NCBI GenBank assembly: GCA_905214265.1
Contig: CAJMLQ010000002.1
Location: forward strand, 1-64,000
Length of the DNA: 64,000 nt
Reading direction: 5' to 3'
Source of the DNA: an uncultured bacterium
GTDB lineage: Bacteria > Bacillota > Clostridia > Oscillospirales > Ruminococcaceae
Each line of letters opens with the position of its first letter. The first letter of the stretch is position 1. Below the pieces are notes generated by a model. The model worked only from the letters and a program-made list of their open reading frames with translations. It was not told the DNA's origin and made no database searches. This document shows positions 42,453-51,300 of this stretch, one piece after another. The translations under genes were made by a program, and so were the position numbers.

Positions 42453-44582
42453 ATGGCTGACATCAAGCGGAAAAGGCCCCGCCTTCTTTTTCAATATCTG
42501 TTTTCCTATCTATGTATTACCCTTCTCTCCTGTTCGCTGATCGGGCTTTCGCTGTTCAGCGTTTTCCTCCACGACCTGGAACAGGAGGACCGCCGGTCCA
42601 ATCTCCACAAGCTGGCCCTTGCCGCTGCGGATATGGAAAACCAGCTGGACATTCTGGAGGAGGTTTCCTACAAGCTGGCCTCTCAGGTTGTCTACCTGCC
42701 GACCTATTTGGAACAGAATCCTTATTATGAGATGGAGATGCTGGAGGATTTCAAGACCTATCAAAACATGTCTCCCCTGACGCAGGAGTATTTCCTCCTG
42801 TATCACAGGAACGGCGGGCACCTCTACCGTTCCACCGGAACCACGGTTCCAACGGAGCTTTACATCCGCCGGGTGCTGGGAATTTCCGGAGCGGCGGAGC
42901 TGGCCGAATCGCTGGTTAGCTTGGAACAGTTCTCTGTTTTTGACCCAGAGGAGGGCCCAGTGGTGCTGTTTGCCTTTCCGGTCCGGATGGGAGGCACCTC
43001 TGGCAACGCGACCCTGTGTTTTGCCGTGGAGCGGCGTGAACTCCTTCAGCGGATCACGGACGCCACCGGCGGGTTTGACGGGGCGGTGGAGCTCTTTCTG
43101 GAGGACCGGTCTCTTGCGGCCGATCCGCTTTCGCCAGAGGAAAAGCTGGTGGAACTGGCGTCTGAGGACGCGCCGGGTTCCCGGTTCCGGCTCGTTCTTC
43201 ATTATCCGCGGATGCGGATCTTCCATCACTTTTCCGGATTCCGAAGCTTGAGCCTGGGCATTATCGGCGTCACCATCGCCCTTTTGACCGGAGTAGCTGT
43301 CTTCACCGCGTATCGGAATGTAAAGCCTATCCGTCGCATCAAGGCCGGATTGGCAGCCAAGGGCTTCCCAGGAGAGCCGGGCCGCAACGAGCTGGATGAT
43401 ATCGAAGACGCCGTATTCCAGGCCCTGGAAAACAATGCCCACGCCAACGAACAGCTGACGCAGCAGATGCGGGAGCTCCGCAGCCAGGCCCTTCGGCTCC
43501 TCCTAAACGGCGACAGCTCGGAGGATGTGGTACAGCGCCTGCGACTGCTGGGGATTTCCTTGGCTAATGATTTTTACGCGGTCCTGCTGATTCGCTTCCA
43601 GGACCGTGAGATCCTTGCGAATGATCCGGTCCTCGACTGGCTGGCGGATCTTTCCGATGGCAGCATCCGGTTTTATCCGGTATGCGACCGGCAGAAAGGA
43701 GGTTCCATCGCCATTGTTCTGGAGCTGACCGGCGTCGCAGAGGCCCAAGAGGCACTGGAACTGACAGAGGCTCTGCTGGAAACCAAGGGCCTTCCGGCAG
43801 AGCTGGGCCTTGGCGGAGCCTACGAGGCGCTGGGCCGTCTTCCGGCCTCCTATCTAGAGGCGACAGCAGACTGCAGGCGCCGTGCCAGGGAGGACAGTGT
43901 TTCGGAGGAGGAGCTTCTCACCTACGACAATCGGTATGTCCTTTGGATGCTCCGGGCCGTTCGCGCTGGGGACCTTGAAGAGGCACAGCAGCGGCTGGAC
44001 GATTTTGTTGCGGAGTTGGAATGTACCGCACCGTCGTTTTTGCTGCAGAGGTATATCTTTTCCGATGTGATGGTGATGCTGATCACGGCGGGCCGGGAAC
44101 TGAACGTCCCCATCGGAAAGCAGCAGGCCGGGAAGATCCTCGGGGCCCAAGACCTCCCGGCCTTTCAGGAAAGCGTTCTCGCCATTGTGGAGGAGCTTTG
44201 CCGTGGAGAACAGCGCGGCCTGGAAAACGAGGAGCAGGAGTTTTCCCGCCGCATTCTGGCCTATATCGCAGAGCACTGCCTGGAATATGATCTGAGCCTG
44301 GAACGTCTTTCTCAGGAATTCGGTCGGTCGGTCAGCGTCCTGAGCCGCCTGATCAAGCAAGCCGCCGGAGAAAACTATAAGGACTATGTGATCCTATTGA
44401 AGATCGAACATGCCAAACACCTGCTGAAAGAGGGCTGTTCTGTCACCGAAACCTGCGAGCGGGTAGGATACTCCAACCTCTCCCATTTCATCCGGACCTT
44501 TAAGCAGGTCGCTGGATCCACGCCTTCCGCCTATAAAAAGCAGGCCGGCTCCGGGATGCCTGGGAGTATGGAGGGTACATAA
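42453..44582 (+). CDS. Membrane-spanning AraC-type transcription regulator (importer C)
   Basis: One-component sensor-regulator, 709 aa. A membrane helix at about 15-38, a ~230-residue outside domain and a second helix near 270-290 (LSLGIIGVTIALLTGVAVF) form the sensor. A cytoplasmic linker and central domain follow, then an AraC DNA-binding domain at about 605-700 ending in GSTPSAYKKQ. GGAGGACC precedes the ATG. It lies behind importer C, from which a terminator separates it, and presumably detects the importer's substrate outside the cell. It is the intact form of the split gene at 16230-18376. Confidence 0.86.
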   Translation: MADIKRKRPRLLFQYLFSYLCITLLSCSLIGLSLFSVFLHDLEQEDRRSNLHKLALAAADMENQLDILEEVSYKLASQVVYLPTYLEQNPYYEMEMLEDFKTYQNMSPLTQEYFLLYHRNGGHLYRSTGTTVPTELYIRRVLGISGAAELAESLVSLEQFSVFDPEEGPVVLFAFPVRMGGTSGNATLCFAVERRELLQRITDATGGFDGAVELFLEDRSLAADPLSPEEKLVELASEDAPGSRFRLVLHYPRMRIFHHFSGFRSLSLGIIGVTIALLTGVAVFTAYRNVKPIRRIKAGLAAKGFPGEPGRNELDDIEDAVFQALENNAHANEQLTQQMRELRSQALRLLLNGDSSEDVVQRLRLLGISLANDFYAVLLIRFQDREILANDPVLDWLADLSDGSIRFYPVCDRQKGGSIAIVLELTGVAEAQEALELTEALLETKGLPAELGLGGAYEALGRLPASYLEATADCRRRAREDSVSEEELLTYDNRYVLWMLRAVRAGDLEEAQQRLDDFVAELECTAPSFLLQRYIFSDVMVMLITAGRELNVPIGKQQAGKILGAQDLPAFQESVLAIVEELCRGEQRGLENEEQEFSRRILAYIAEHCLEYDLSLERLSQEFGRSVSVLSRLIKQAAGENYKDYVILLKIEHAKHLLKEGCSVTETCERVGYSNLSHFIRTFKQVAGSTPSAYKKQAGSGMPGSMEGT

Positions 44583-44583
44583 C

Positions 44584-44629
44584 AAAAACCAGGCGGCTCG
44601 GACGAATACTGTCCAGAACCGCCTGGTTT
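44584..44629. terminator. Bidirectional terminator between convergent genes
   Basis: AAACCAGGCGG (44586-44596) pairs with CCGCCTGGTTT (44619-44629), with GGAC/GTCC inside. It serves the regulator (plus) and the amidohydrolase (minus). Confidence 0.8.
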
Positions 44630-44653
44630 CAGGATGAGCCAGTTTGGGACACT

Positions 44654-45484
44654 TCAGCACCCCTTCAAAAAATGCAGCAGATTTCCGGAAAAAATGGCCT
44701 CCTGCTCCTCTCCCGTAAGGCCAAGCTTTTGATATACAGCCTGATCCCCCTGGATCTGCCGGGCAACACGGGCGTCGTCGTAGCAACTGCTGGCATCCGT
44801 TCCGAACAAAAGATGGCTGGGGAAGGAGGAATATCCCACCGTCAGCACCTTCGTCAGTGCCTCTTCCCGGTAGATGGGAGGCGTTCCGGGTGTTACGTCC
44901 ACGAACAATTCCGCTGTGATCCGGGTAGAGGACGCTTCCAGCTTCCAGTAGTTCCATTTTCCATACACCGCGATGAGCTCGTCCACCCACGGCCAGGAGA
45001 TATGGGCCATAGCAAACCGCAGGCCGTCGATGTAGAAAAGATGCTCAAAATTCCCAGGCCGGTTGAAGTCTGCAGAGGGACCGTCGTTATAGAGAATGCC
45101 CGAATGGAGCAGCAGCGGCTTGCCCTTTTGCGCAATGCGCTCCCAGACTTTCATAGCTCGGTCATCCTGAGGATAGTGGTGGCAGCAAATCGCCTTAAAC
45201 CCCGCGATCCCGGCCTCTGCCGCCATATCGACCTGTTCCATCGCGTCTTCTTCCATCGGATCGATGAAGAAGAAGGGGAAAAGGTTCAGTTGTCCGTCCG
45301 TATACTGAAGGATGTCCTTTAGTCGCTTTTCCGCATCGCCGGGCCTAGCCTTATGGTTGCAAAAAGAAGCCGGTTCCCGGGAAAAGAGGATCCCGCCGTC
45401 GACCCCTGCCTGGCGGCGTTTCTGCGCGAAAAGCTCCGGAGCATCGCAGTTTTCGTTGTGGTGAATGTGGCAGTCTAAAATCAT
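44654..45484 (-). CDS. TIM-barrel amidohydrolase (PF04909 type)
   Basis: Metal-dependent hydrolase or decarboxylase family member, 276 aa. The metal ligands are His6 and His8 (CHIHHN), His127 (LLLHSG), His161 (MAHISWP) and Asp230 (LFGTDAS). Members hydrolyse lactones or amides or decarboxylate aromatic acids. Beside a sugar-acid operon, lactonase activity is a fair guess but unproven. ATG 45484 has AAGGAG about 9 bp upstream. It has its own promoter and a terminator separates it from GH38, so it is a separate unit. Confidence 0.8.
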   Translation of the reverse strand: MILDCHIHHNENCDAPELFAQKRRQAGVDGGILFSREPASFCNHKARPGDAEKRLKDILQYTDGQLNLFPFFFIDPMEEDAMEQVDMAAEAGIAGFKAICCHHYPQDDRAMKVWERIAQKGKPLLLHSGILYNDGPSADFNRPGNFEHLFYIDGLRFAMAHISWPWVDELIAVYGKWNYWKLEASSTRITAELFVDVTPGTPPIYREEALTKVLTVGYSSFPSHLLFGTDASSCYDDARVARQIQGDQAVYQKLGLTGEEQEAIFSGNLLHFLKGC

Positions 45485-45512
45485 AAGAATGACTCCTTCC
45501 GTTCTTTTCTTC

Positions 45513-45541
45513 AGAATAGCAGAAAAAATCGAAAACCGCAA
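45513..45541 (-). promoter_or_regulatory. Promoter of the amidohydrolase gene
   Basis: On the minus strand TTGCGG (45536-45541) and TATTCT (45513-45518) are 17 bp apart, about 30 bp before the start codon. Confidence 0.55.
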
Positions 45542-45570
45542 GGCCCGGAACTTGACATTTTGGCAGCAAA

Positions 45571-45606
45571 ATTAATAAAAACAGGCCCACATGGTGCAGG
45601 CCTGTT
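45571..45606 (-). terminator. Terminator of the GH38 gene
   Basis: On the minus strand AACAGGCC and GGCCTGTT form an 8-bp stem around an 11-base loop, followed by a T-rich run (TTTATTAATTTT). Confidence 0.75.
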
Positions 45607-45616
45607 CTGGGAATGG

Positions 45617-48600
45617 TTATTCTGCGAAGCACAGCTCGTAGGTCTTGATCTCGAAGGGCTTTACGAAATCCGTGAAAGAGGTCCCGTCCAGGGGAATTTC
45701 CCGGAGCCGCCGTTCCATCAGATCGCATTCGTAGACCGCCTTCAGCGGGCGGCCTGCCGTAACGGTGTTGCGGACGGCCATATTGCGGTTTTCGTAGAGC
45801 CGAAGGATGGCGGAATCCCGTTCCTCCGCTTGTTTGGCCATCTCGAGAAAGCAGTTTTCCCGGCTGCAGCGGAACATGGAGAAGCTTTCCGGCAGGCTGC
45901 CGTCTCCGGCTGCCGGGACGCCGTACAGCGGAATGTTGAGCTGATAGGCCTGTTCGACGGTGCCGCTTTCCTGCCAGCGCCCCCGGTGGGGGTAAATCGA
46001 GTAAGTGAACCGGTGTGCTCCCCGGTCAGCGTCGGAATTGGGATAGCATCCGGCCTTGATGAGGCTCAGCTCCAGCCGTCCGTTTTTCGCGCAGTAGCCG
46101 TACTTGCAGTCGTTTAACAGGCTCAGGCCCGCTCCGTTGTCCGAGAGGTCGGCCCACTTGTGTCCGCAGGTCTCGAATTTGGCGGAATCCCAGCTGTGGT
46201 TGCAGGTTGTCTCCCGCTCCACGTTGCCGAACTGGATCTCAAAGGAGGCCTTGGTGGCGTTGACCGCCACAGGGAATTCCGCCTTCAGCAGAAGATTGTT
46301 GTCCTGCCAGTCCGCTTCGGTGTCGAAGTCGATGCGGGGCAGGTTCGGGTAAAGCCGGATGTTCTGGGTGACGATGGAGTTGGAAAACCGTAAGGTCCTG
46401 CGAAGGGTGCAGCGGACCGGGCCCCATTCCGAGATGGAGATCCCACTGTTTGCATCGGCGGGGTAGGGCTTGCGGCGGTAGTAGTCGTCCAGATCCCAGT
46501 TGTCCCAGTTGCCCGGCCGGTCCTCGTAGGTTATCAGCAGGTTTCCGGCGTCTCCGGCGGGAATCAGGTCCAGGCCACTTTCCTTTTCGATCAGCGAGGC
46601 CAGGGCACCGTCCTCCCGGAATTCTGCCCGGTAGAACTCGTTTTCGAAGGTCCTGCCGCAGTCAGCCAGCGTGGGAGCGGTCTCGCCCTTTTCCAGCCGG
46701 AAGACCCGGTATCCCGCCGCCGGAACGTCCTGGGCATAAAAGAGCAGGGTACCGGCTTCGGTGTATTGAACCGGGACCCGCCCGGCCTCCGAAACCGCCC
46801 AGGCGAAGGGACCACCCTCCGGCGCAGGAATTTCCGCCACATCATTGCGATCAAAGCCCAGGGGATTGTAGAGAAGCACCGCGATCCCTTCCGCCTCCGC
46901 CCGGGACGCAAGGAACTCCAGCCGCTCGTTTAGCAGCACCCGGCCTTTTTCAAGAATTTCCGCGTATTCTTGGTCCGTGGTTCGGTAGACCTCACTGATG
47001 CTGCTCCCCGGGATGATGTCGTGGAACTGGTTGAGGAGAATAACGTCCCAGCCCTTCTGGATCTCCTCCGACGGATAGGAAAGTCCCAGCTCTGCCGCTG
47101 TGACGGAAAGAGTTTCCAAAGTCTCATAAAGCAGTTCGGACTTCCGGTTATTCCGTTTGTTTTTGGCAGCGGAGGTGTAGGTACCGCGGTGCCGTTCAAA
47201 GTAAAGTTCCCCATCCCAGGTGGGCATCTCCGGCAGACCCGAAATTTTCTCCCGGACTCCGGCAAGAAAGTCGATCTCCGGCCGCTGGACCACCCGGGGG
47301 ATACCAGGCAGGCCGTACTGCAGCCGCTTGGCGCTTTCCAGCATCTCCTTGGTAGGGCCGCCGCCGCCATCGCCGTAGCCGAAAAGCAGGAGAGTCTCTT
47401 CGGTCAGATCCTTGTTCTGGAACCGTCCGAAGGTGCCCAGGGCCATATTGGGAGTGATGTCGCCAGTGTAGGTGGTAGTGTTGCGGGATTCGCTGAAGGT
47501 GACGGCCCCGGTATCGGCCTGGGCGTTGCAGGTGGTGGGCATGTAGACGAAAATCTCGGTCCCGTCCAGCCCGCGCCAGAGGAAGGTGTCGTTGGGCAGC
47601 TGGTTTTGCTGGTTCCAGGAGATTTTCGTGGTCATGAAGGTCTCAATGCCGGATTTTTTGAGAATCTGGGGCAGGGCAGCACTATAGCCGAAGACGTCGG
47701 GAAGCCAGAGACTGCGGCTTTCCTTGCCGAATTCGTTCAGGAAAAAGCGGCGGCCCTTGAGGATCTGCCGTACCAGGGATTCCCCGGCTGGGAGGTTGCA
47801 GTCAGCCTCCAGCCACATAGCGCCATCCACCTCCCAGCGGCCCTCGGCAACCCGGCGCTTGATCTCCTCGTAAAGCTCCGGCTGCTGTTCCTTGACAAAC
47901 TGGTAGAGGATGGGCTGGCTGGACATGAACCGATAGTCCGGGTACTGCTCCATCAGCCGCAGGACGGTGGAGAAGCTCCGGACTGCCTTCTCCCGGGTCT
48001 GCTCCACGGTCCAGAGCCAGGCGATGTCGATGTGGGTGTGCCCGATGGCGCTGACCGTGGGGACCCCAGGGTTCGGCGCGGTGTAAAAGGCATCCCGCAG
48101 GACTGTGCCGGCCTCGTCCAGAGAGCGGTAGAATGCTTCACTTCCCGGATTCCGGAGATCCACCCGGTCCAGGGAACGCTCCACCACCTCCAAAATGCGG
48201 CGGCAGTTGTCCGGATCCCGCCCGGCCAGCAACGCCGCGGCGTCCACCGGCAGCTTCAGGTCGTACCAGTAGGCTTCTGTCCGACGATCCAGTACTGCTA
48301 ACTCTGTTCGCAGCAGCAGATCTCCCGGCACCGAACCGCTGAAGGCGAGAAAAGCGATCTCATACCGCTGCCCCGCCTCCGCACAGCTGCTGAGTAGGAC
48401 CCGGGTGTGATTGACGTCCACGCCTTGGACCGGCTTTCCGTCCAGGTAAAAAAGCATCTGAGGGTTGGTGGCGTCCCATTGCCCCTCCCGGCCGGTGATG
48501 AGGACAAATTCCACCGCACATCCGGCAAATTCCGCCGGGATTTTTACTGTCGTCCGGAACCAGCGATGCCGTTCCAACCCGCTCCAGGGCGTTCCGGCTT

Positions 48601-48757
48601 CCCAGTCCGTCCAATCGTCGGTGGAGCAGACGGCGCCGTCTTCCCGCCTTCCGTCCCAAATCCGGTAACGGGTCACCGGAACCCGCGCGGGGACCAGCAT
48701 TTCTTGTAAATCCTTGAGGATTCGCTGCGCCCGTTCCAGGGAAAATTGTGTATTCAT
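45617..48757 (-). CDS. GH38 alpha-mannosidase
   Basis: Glycoside hydrolase family 38 enzyme, 1046 aa, cytoplasmic (no signal peptide). The zinc site GHTHIDIAWLW supplies His240, His242 and Asp244. The catalytic nucleophile is Asp354 in LWLPDVFGYS, and FGYGDGGGGPTKEML is the downstream family motif. C-terminal beta-sandwich domains complete the usual length. It releases mannose from alpha-mannosides taken up by an importer, probably short N-glycan fragments or mannosyl-glycerate-like compounds. It has its own promoter and terminators, between the SDR operon and the amidohydrolase. Confidence 0.9.
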   Translation of the reverse strand: MNTQFSLERAQRILKDLQEMLVPARVPVTRYRIWDGRREDGAVCSTDDWTDWEAGTPWSGLERHRWFRTTVKIPAEFAGCAVEFVLITGREGQWDATNPQMLFYLDGKPVQGVDVNHTRVLLSSCAEAGQRYEIAFLAFSGSVPGDLLLRTELAVLDRRTEAYWYDLKLPVDAAALLAGRDPDNCRRILEVVERSLDRVDLRNPGSEAFYRSLDEAGTVLRDAFYTAPNPGVPTVSAIGHTHIDIAWLWTVEQTREKAVRSFSTVLRLMEQYPDYRFMSSQPILYQFVKEQQPELYEEIKRRVAEGRWEVDGAMWLEADCNLPAGESLVRQILKGRRFFLNEFGKESRSLWLPDVFGYSAALPQILKKSGIETFMTTKISWNQQNQLPNDTFLWRGLDGTEIFVYMPTTCNAQADTGAVTFSESRNTTTYTGDITPNMALGTFGRFQNKDLTEETLLLFGYGDGGGGPTKEMLESAKRLQYGLPGIPRVVQRPEIDFLAGVREKISGLPEMPTWDGELYFERHRGTYTSAAKNKRNNRKSELLYETLETLSVTAAELGLSYPSEEIQKGWDVILLNQFHDIIPGSSISEVYRTTDQEYAEILEKGRVLLNERLEFLASRAEAEGIAVLLYNPLGFDRNDVAEIPAPEGGPFAWAVSEAGRVPVQYTEAGTLLFYAQDVPAAGYRVFRLEKGETAPTLADCGRTFENEFYRAEFREDGALASLIEKESGLDLIPAGDAGNLLITYEDRPGNWDNWDLDDYYRRKPYPADANSGISISEWGPVRCTLRRTLRFSNSIVTQNIRLYPNLPRIDFDTEADWQDNNLLLKAEFPVAVNATKASFEIQFGNVERETTCNHSWDSAKFETCGHKWADLSDNGAGLSLLNDCKYGYCAKNGRLELSLIKAGCYPNSDADRGAHRFTYSIYPHRGRWQESGTVEQAYQLNIPLYGVPAAGDGSLPESFSMFRCSRENCFLEMAKQAEERDSAILRLYENRNMAVRNTVTAGRPLKAVYECDLMERRLREIPLDGTSFTDFVKPFEIKTYELCFAE

Positions 48758-48792
48758 TGGCGAACCTTCTTTCCAAAAAAGGAGTTATTATC

Positions 48793-48821
48793 AGAATATC
48801 GGAAAGAAATGGTTTCGTCTA
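48793..48821 (-). promoter_or_regulatory. Promoter candidate of the GH38 gene
   Basis: On the minus strand TAGACG (48816-48821) and TATTCT (48793-48798) are 17 bp apart, 36 bp before the start codon. Confidence 0.45.
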
Positions 48822-48865
48822 TACACCGGCACTTGAAAATCTCCGCATTTTTCACGAAAATTGCA

Positions 48866-48891
48866 AAAAAGGGTCCTGCAGGACCCTTTTT
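48866..48891. terminator. Terminator of the SDR-containing operon
   Basis: A perfect 26-bp palindrome built on GGGTCC-TGCA-GGACCC with five A on one side and five T on the other. On the minus strand it ends the operon that began at 52647, 8 bp after the SDR stop. Confidence 0.8.
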
Positions 48892-48898
48892 GAAAAAT

Positions 48899-49642
48899 TT
48901 ACAGGCTCTTCCCACCGTCCACATAAATGCTCTGTCCGGTGATGTACCGTCCTTCTTTGGAGCAGAGCAGCCGGACGATCCCCGCGCAGTCCTCCTTCTC
49001 CCCGTAAAAGCCCATGGGAATCAGGCTGGACACTACCCGGGCATATGCTTCGTCGCTGAGGGCCTCCCGATTGCGGTCGGTATTGATAACGCCGGGGGCT
49101 ACATTGTTGACGGTGATACCGTCAGGAGCCAGCTGCCCAGCCAGTGAGCGGACAAAAGCAGTCTGCCCCGCCTTTGACGCTGCATAGACCAGCATTTCCG
49201 GGTGGGGCTTTGCTTCCTGGACGCTGCCGATGGTGACGATGCGGCCCCATCCCTTTTTCCGCATGGCGGGGACCGCCCCCTGAATGAGCAGCAGGGAAGC
49301 CAGCATGTTGCAGTCCACCTGTTGACGGAAATCTGAAACCGTCAGGCTTTCCCAGTCCTTTTTTATCTGGACAGATGCGTTGAGAACCAGAATGTCCACC
49401 TCTCCCACCTGGGCCATCAGCCCGGCCGCTTCTTCCAGATTGGTCAGATCTGTCTGGAAGACTTCGGCGCGGCGGCCCATGGCGGCAATCTCATCGGCAG
49501 TTTCCCGGGCGCGGGCAATGTTCCCGGCACAGTGGACAGCGATATCCGCACCGCCCCGGGCCAGCTCCAGGGCAATGGCGCTGCCGATCCCCCGGCTGGA
49601 GCCGGTGACCAGCGCGCGTTTCCCTGTCAGGTCAAATTCCAT
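48899..49642 (-). CDS. Short-chain dehydrogenase/reductase
   Basis: SDR of 247 aa with NAD(P) loop TGSSRGIG (13-20), NAS near 88 and the catalytic set Ser140, Tyr153, Lys157 (VYAASKAG). I chose the ATG at 49642 because GAGGAG is 9 bp upstream; the ATG three codons earlier abuts that site. It is last of a four-gene operon with lactonase-like, aldolase-like and dehydratase-like genes, so a sugar or sugar-acid dehydrogenase is most likely. The substrate is not defined. Confidence 0.87.
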   Translation of the reverse strand: MEFDLTGKRALVTGSSRGIGSAIALELARGGADIAVHCAGNIARARETADEIAAMGRRAEVFQTDLTNLEEAAGLMAQVGEVDILVLNASVQIKKDWESLTVSDFRQQVDCNMLASLLLIQGAVPAMRKKGWGRIVTIGSVQEAKPHPEMLVYAASKAGQTAFVRSLAGQLAPDGITVNNVAPGVINTDRNREALSDEAYARVVSSLIPMGFYGEKEDCAGIVRLLCSKEGRYITGQSIYVDGGKSL

Positions 49643-49666
49643 AAAAGGCATCTCCTCTTTCCAGTG

Positions 49667-50359
49667 TCAGTGGACAGCAGCCAGAATTTCCTCCGGCGTA
49701 ACCGGCCGCCCCAGCTCCATGATGTATCCGTGCCGCCCCCGGGAGGTGTATACCTCCGGGTCCTCCGTGTTGCTGGCGAACATTCCGTAATGGGTGGGGA
49801 TCGCCGCTTGGGGGCGCAGTACCTCTGTCAGACGGGTGGCCTCCTCCGCATTCATGTTTCCCAGCTTGCCGTTGATGCAGACGAAAAGGAATTCCGGCTT
49901 TTCCGCGGCCATCTCCTCCAGCCGGGGATTCCACAGAGTATCCCCGGTGAAGTAAAAGCTCTGGCCACCCCACTTTGCCAGTACGCCAATGGCATCGATG
50001 GAGTGGTTCGCAAAGACCGCCGTGAAGGCGAACGGTCCTACTGTTATTGTATCACCCAGGTCAAGGGAGTGGATGCGGACGCAGCCCAGCTCCTCCAAAT
50101 GCTTCCGGCAGGAAGACGGCGCATAGAAATCGATGTGCTCCCTGTCCATCCGGCGGATAGCGTCGGGATCCAGATGATCTAGATGGTCGTGGGTGCAGAT
50201 CACCGCTCCGGAAACCTCCTTCGGCAGAATGGGCGGTTCCACCATCCGGGGCCGCCCCGCCGCATGGTTCACAGCGTCGGAAAGATAGGGATCCAGAAAT
50301 ATCTGGGTGCCGCTGTCCTCCAGCAGGTATCCGCTCTGGCCAAGCCAGGTAATGGTCAT
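49667..50359 (-). CDS. MBL-fold hydrolase, UlaG-like lactonase type
   Basis: Metallo-beta-lactamase fold protein, 230 aa. The metal motif is THDHLDHLD (His57, His59, Asp61, His62), and later ligands lie in FANHSIDAIG, YFTGDTLW and AIPTHYGMF. UlaG, which opens L-ascorbate-6-phosphate lactone, has the same layout. In this operon a sugar-lactone hydrolase is a reasonable inference. AGGAGG lies 6 bp before its ATG. Confidence 0.8.
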   Translation of the reverse strand: MTITWLGQSGYLLEDSGTQIFLDPYLSDAVNHAAGRPRMVEPPILPKEVSGAVICTHDHLDHLDPDAIRRMDREHIDFYAPSSCRKHLEELGCVRIHSLDLGDTITVGPFAFTAVFANHSIDAIGVLAKWGGQSFYFTGDTLWNPRLEEMAAEKPEFLFVCINGKLGNMNAEEATRLTEVLRPQAAIPTHYGMFASNTEDPEVYTSRGRHGYIMELGRPVTPEEILAAVH

Positions 50360-50370
50360 AAAAAACCTCC

Positions 50371-51285
50371 TTACAGCGCAGTCTGGGTGTCATTGGGGTC
50401 ACCATTGCGAGCCAGCTCGTATTCCCTGGACCAGTCCAGATCTCGGTATTCCTCGCCCCGGGGATCCGTCCGGATCCATTCCAGCAGCAGGTCCAGCATC
50501 TCCTCCGTCCAGGTATTGCGGTCGATTTGGGCGGTGGTGAAGCGGTTCTGGGCGATCATTTCAAAGCCGAAATCATCCTTGACGTGAGTTTTCGCCGCGC
50601 CCTCCACCACGTCGGCCACCAGATGGCTGGGGATAAACAGCACGCCGCCGCCGGCTCCGAAAACCACGTCCCCGGGCAGGCAGACCGCCCCGCCGAAGTT
50701 GGTAATGGTGTTGAATCCGGTCATGACGAATTCCCGGATGGGAGTGGGGTCGATGCCCCGATAGTACACCTGGACGCCCTCCACTTTTTTCATCTGCTCC
50801 ACATCCCGGACGCCGCCCCAGATCACCGCTCCGCCGCTTTTGGTGCGGGTTTTGATAGCGGTAGTCAGGTTCCCGCCCACAAAGGTGCCTTTGTAGATCT
50901 TGTCGTACATATCGGCCACCACCACGTCGCGTTCCATCAGAGAGTCGATAACCCACTGGTTATAATTTCCACGGCGGCACTCCTCCGAACCTTTCTGGAA
51001 CATCCGCTCGTGGAGGTCAGGGCGTGTGGGGCAGAAATTGCAGGTCACTGCCCGGCCCACCAGCTTCCGGCCATCGTCGTGGAGAGCCTGGAGGGGAGCC
51101 CGCCCTCCTCCCACAAACTGATTTTCGTATCCCAGCACGAAGATGGGCTTCCACACCTCCTCCAGGGTCATGCCGTAGAGGGCGTCCAGGTATTTATCCG
51201 CCACTCTTGGCCGCCCGTCGGGCAGCCGTTCGCCCTCCCATTGAGGCGTCAGAGCAATGATCTCTTCCCGGTCGTTGAAATTCAC
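50371..51285 (-). CDS. RraA-like / HMG-type class II aldolase family protein
   Basis: Protein of 304 aa whose core (about 60-235) matches the RraA-like fold: IWGGVRDVEQM holds the conserved G-G-x-R-D and PGDVVFGAGGGVLFIP the metal and substrate loop. Family enzymes retro-aldol cleave 4-hydroxy-2-keto acids to pyruvate plus an aldehyde or keto acid, while RraA itself inhibits RNase E. The catabolic neighbours favour an aldolase. The start is GTG 51285 with AAGGAGG 8 bp upstream. It has about 60 extra residues at each end compared with the smallest members. Confidence 0.78.
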   Translation of the reverse strand: MNFNDREEIIALTPQWEGERLPDGRPRVADKYLDALYGMTLEEVWKPIFVLGYENQFVGGGRAPLQALHDDGRKLVGRAVTCNFCPTRPDLHERMFQKGSEECRRGNYNQWVIDSLMERDVVVADMYDKIYKGTFVGGNLTTAIKTRTKSGGAVIWGGVRDVEQMKKVEGVQVYYRGIDPTPIREFVMTGFNTITNFGGAVCLPGDVVFGAGGGVLFIPSHLVADVVEGAAKTHVKDDFGFEMIAQNRFTTAQIDRNTWTEEMLDLLLEWIRTDPRGEEYRDLDWSREYELARNGDPNDTQTAL

Positions 51286-51300
51286 AGAAACTACCTCCTT

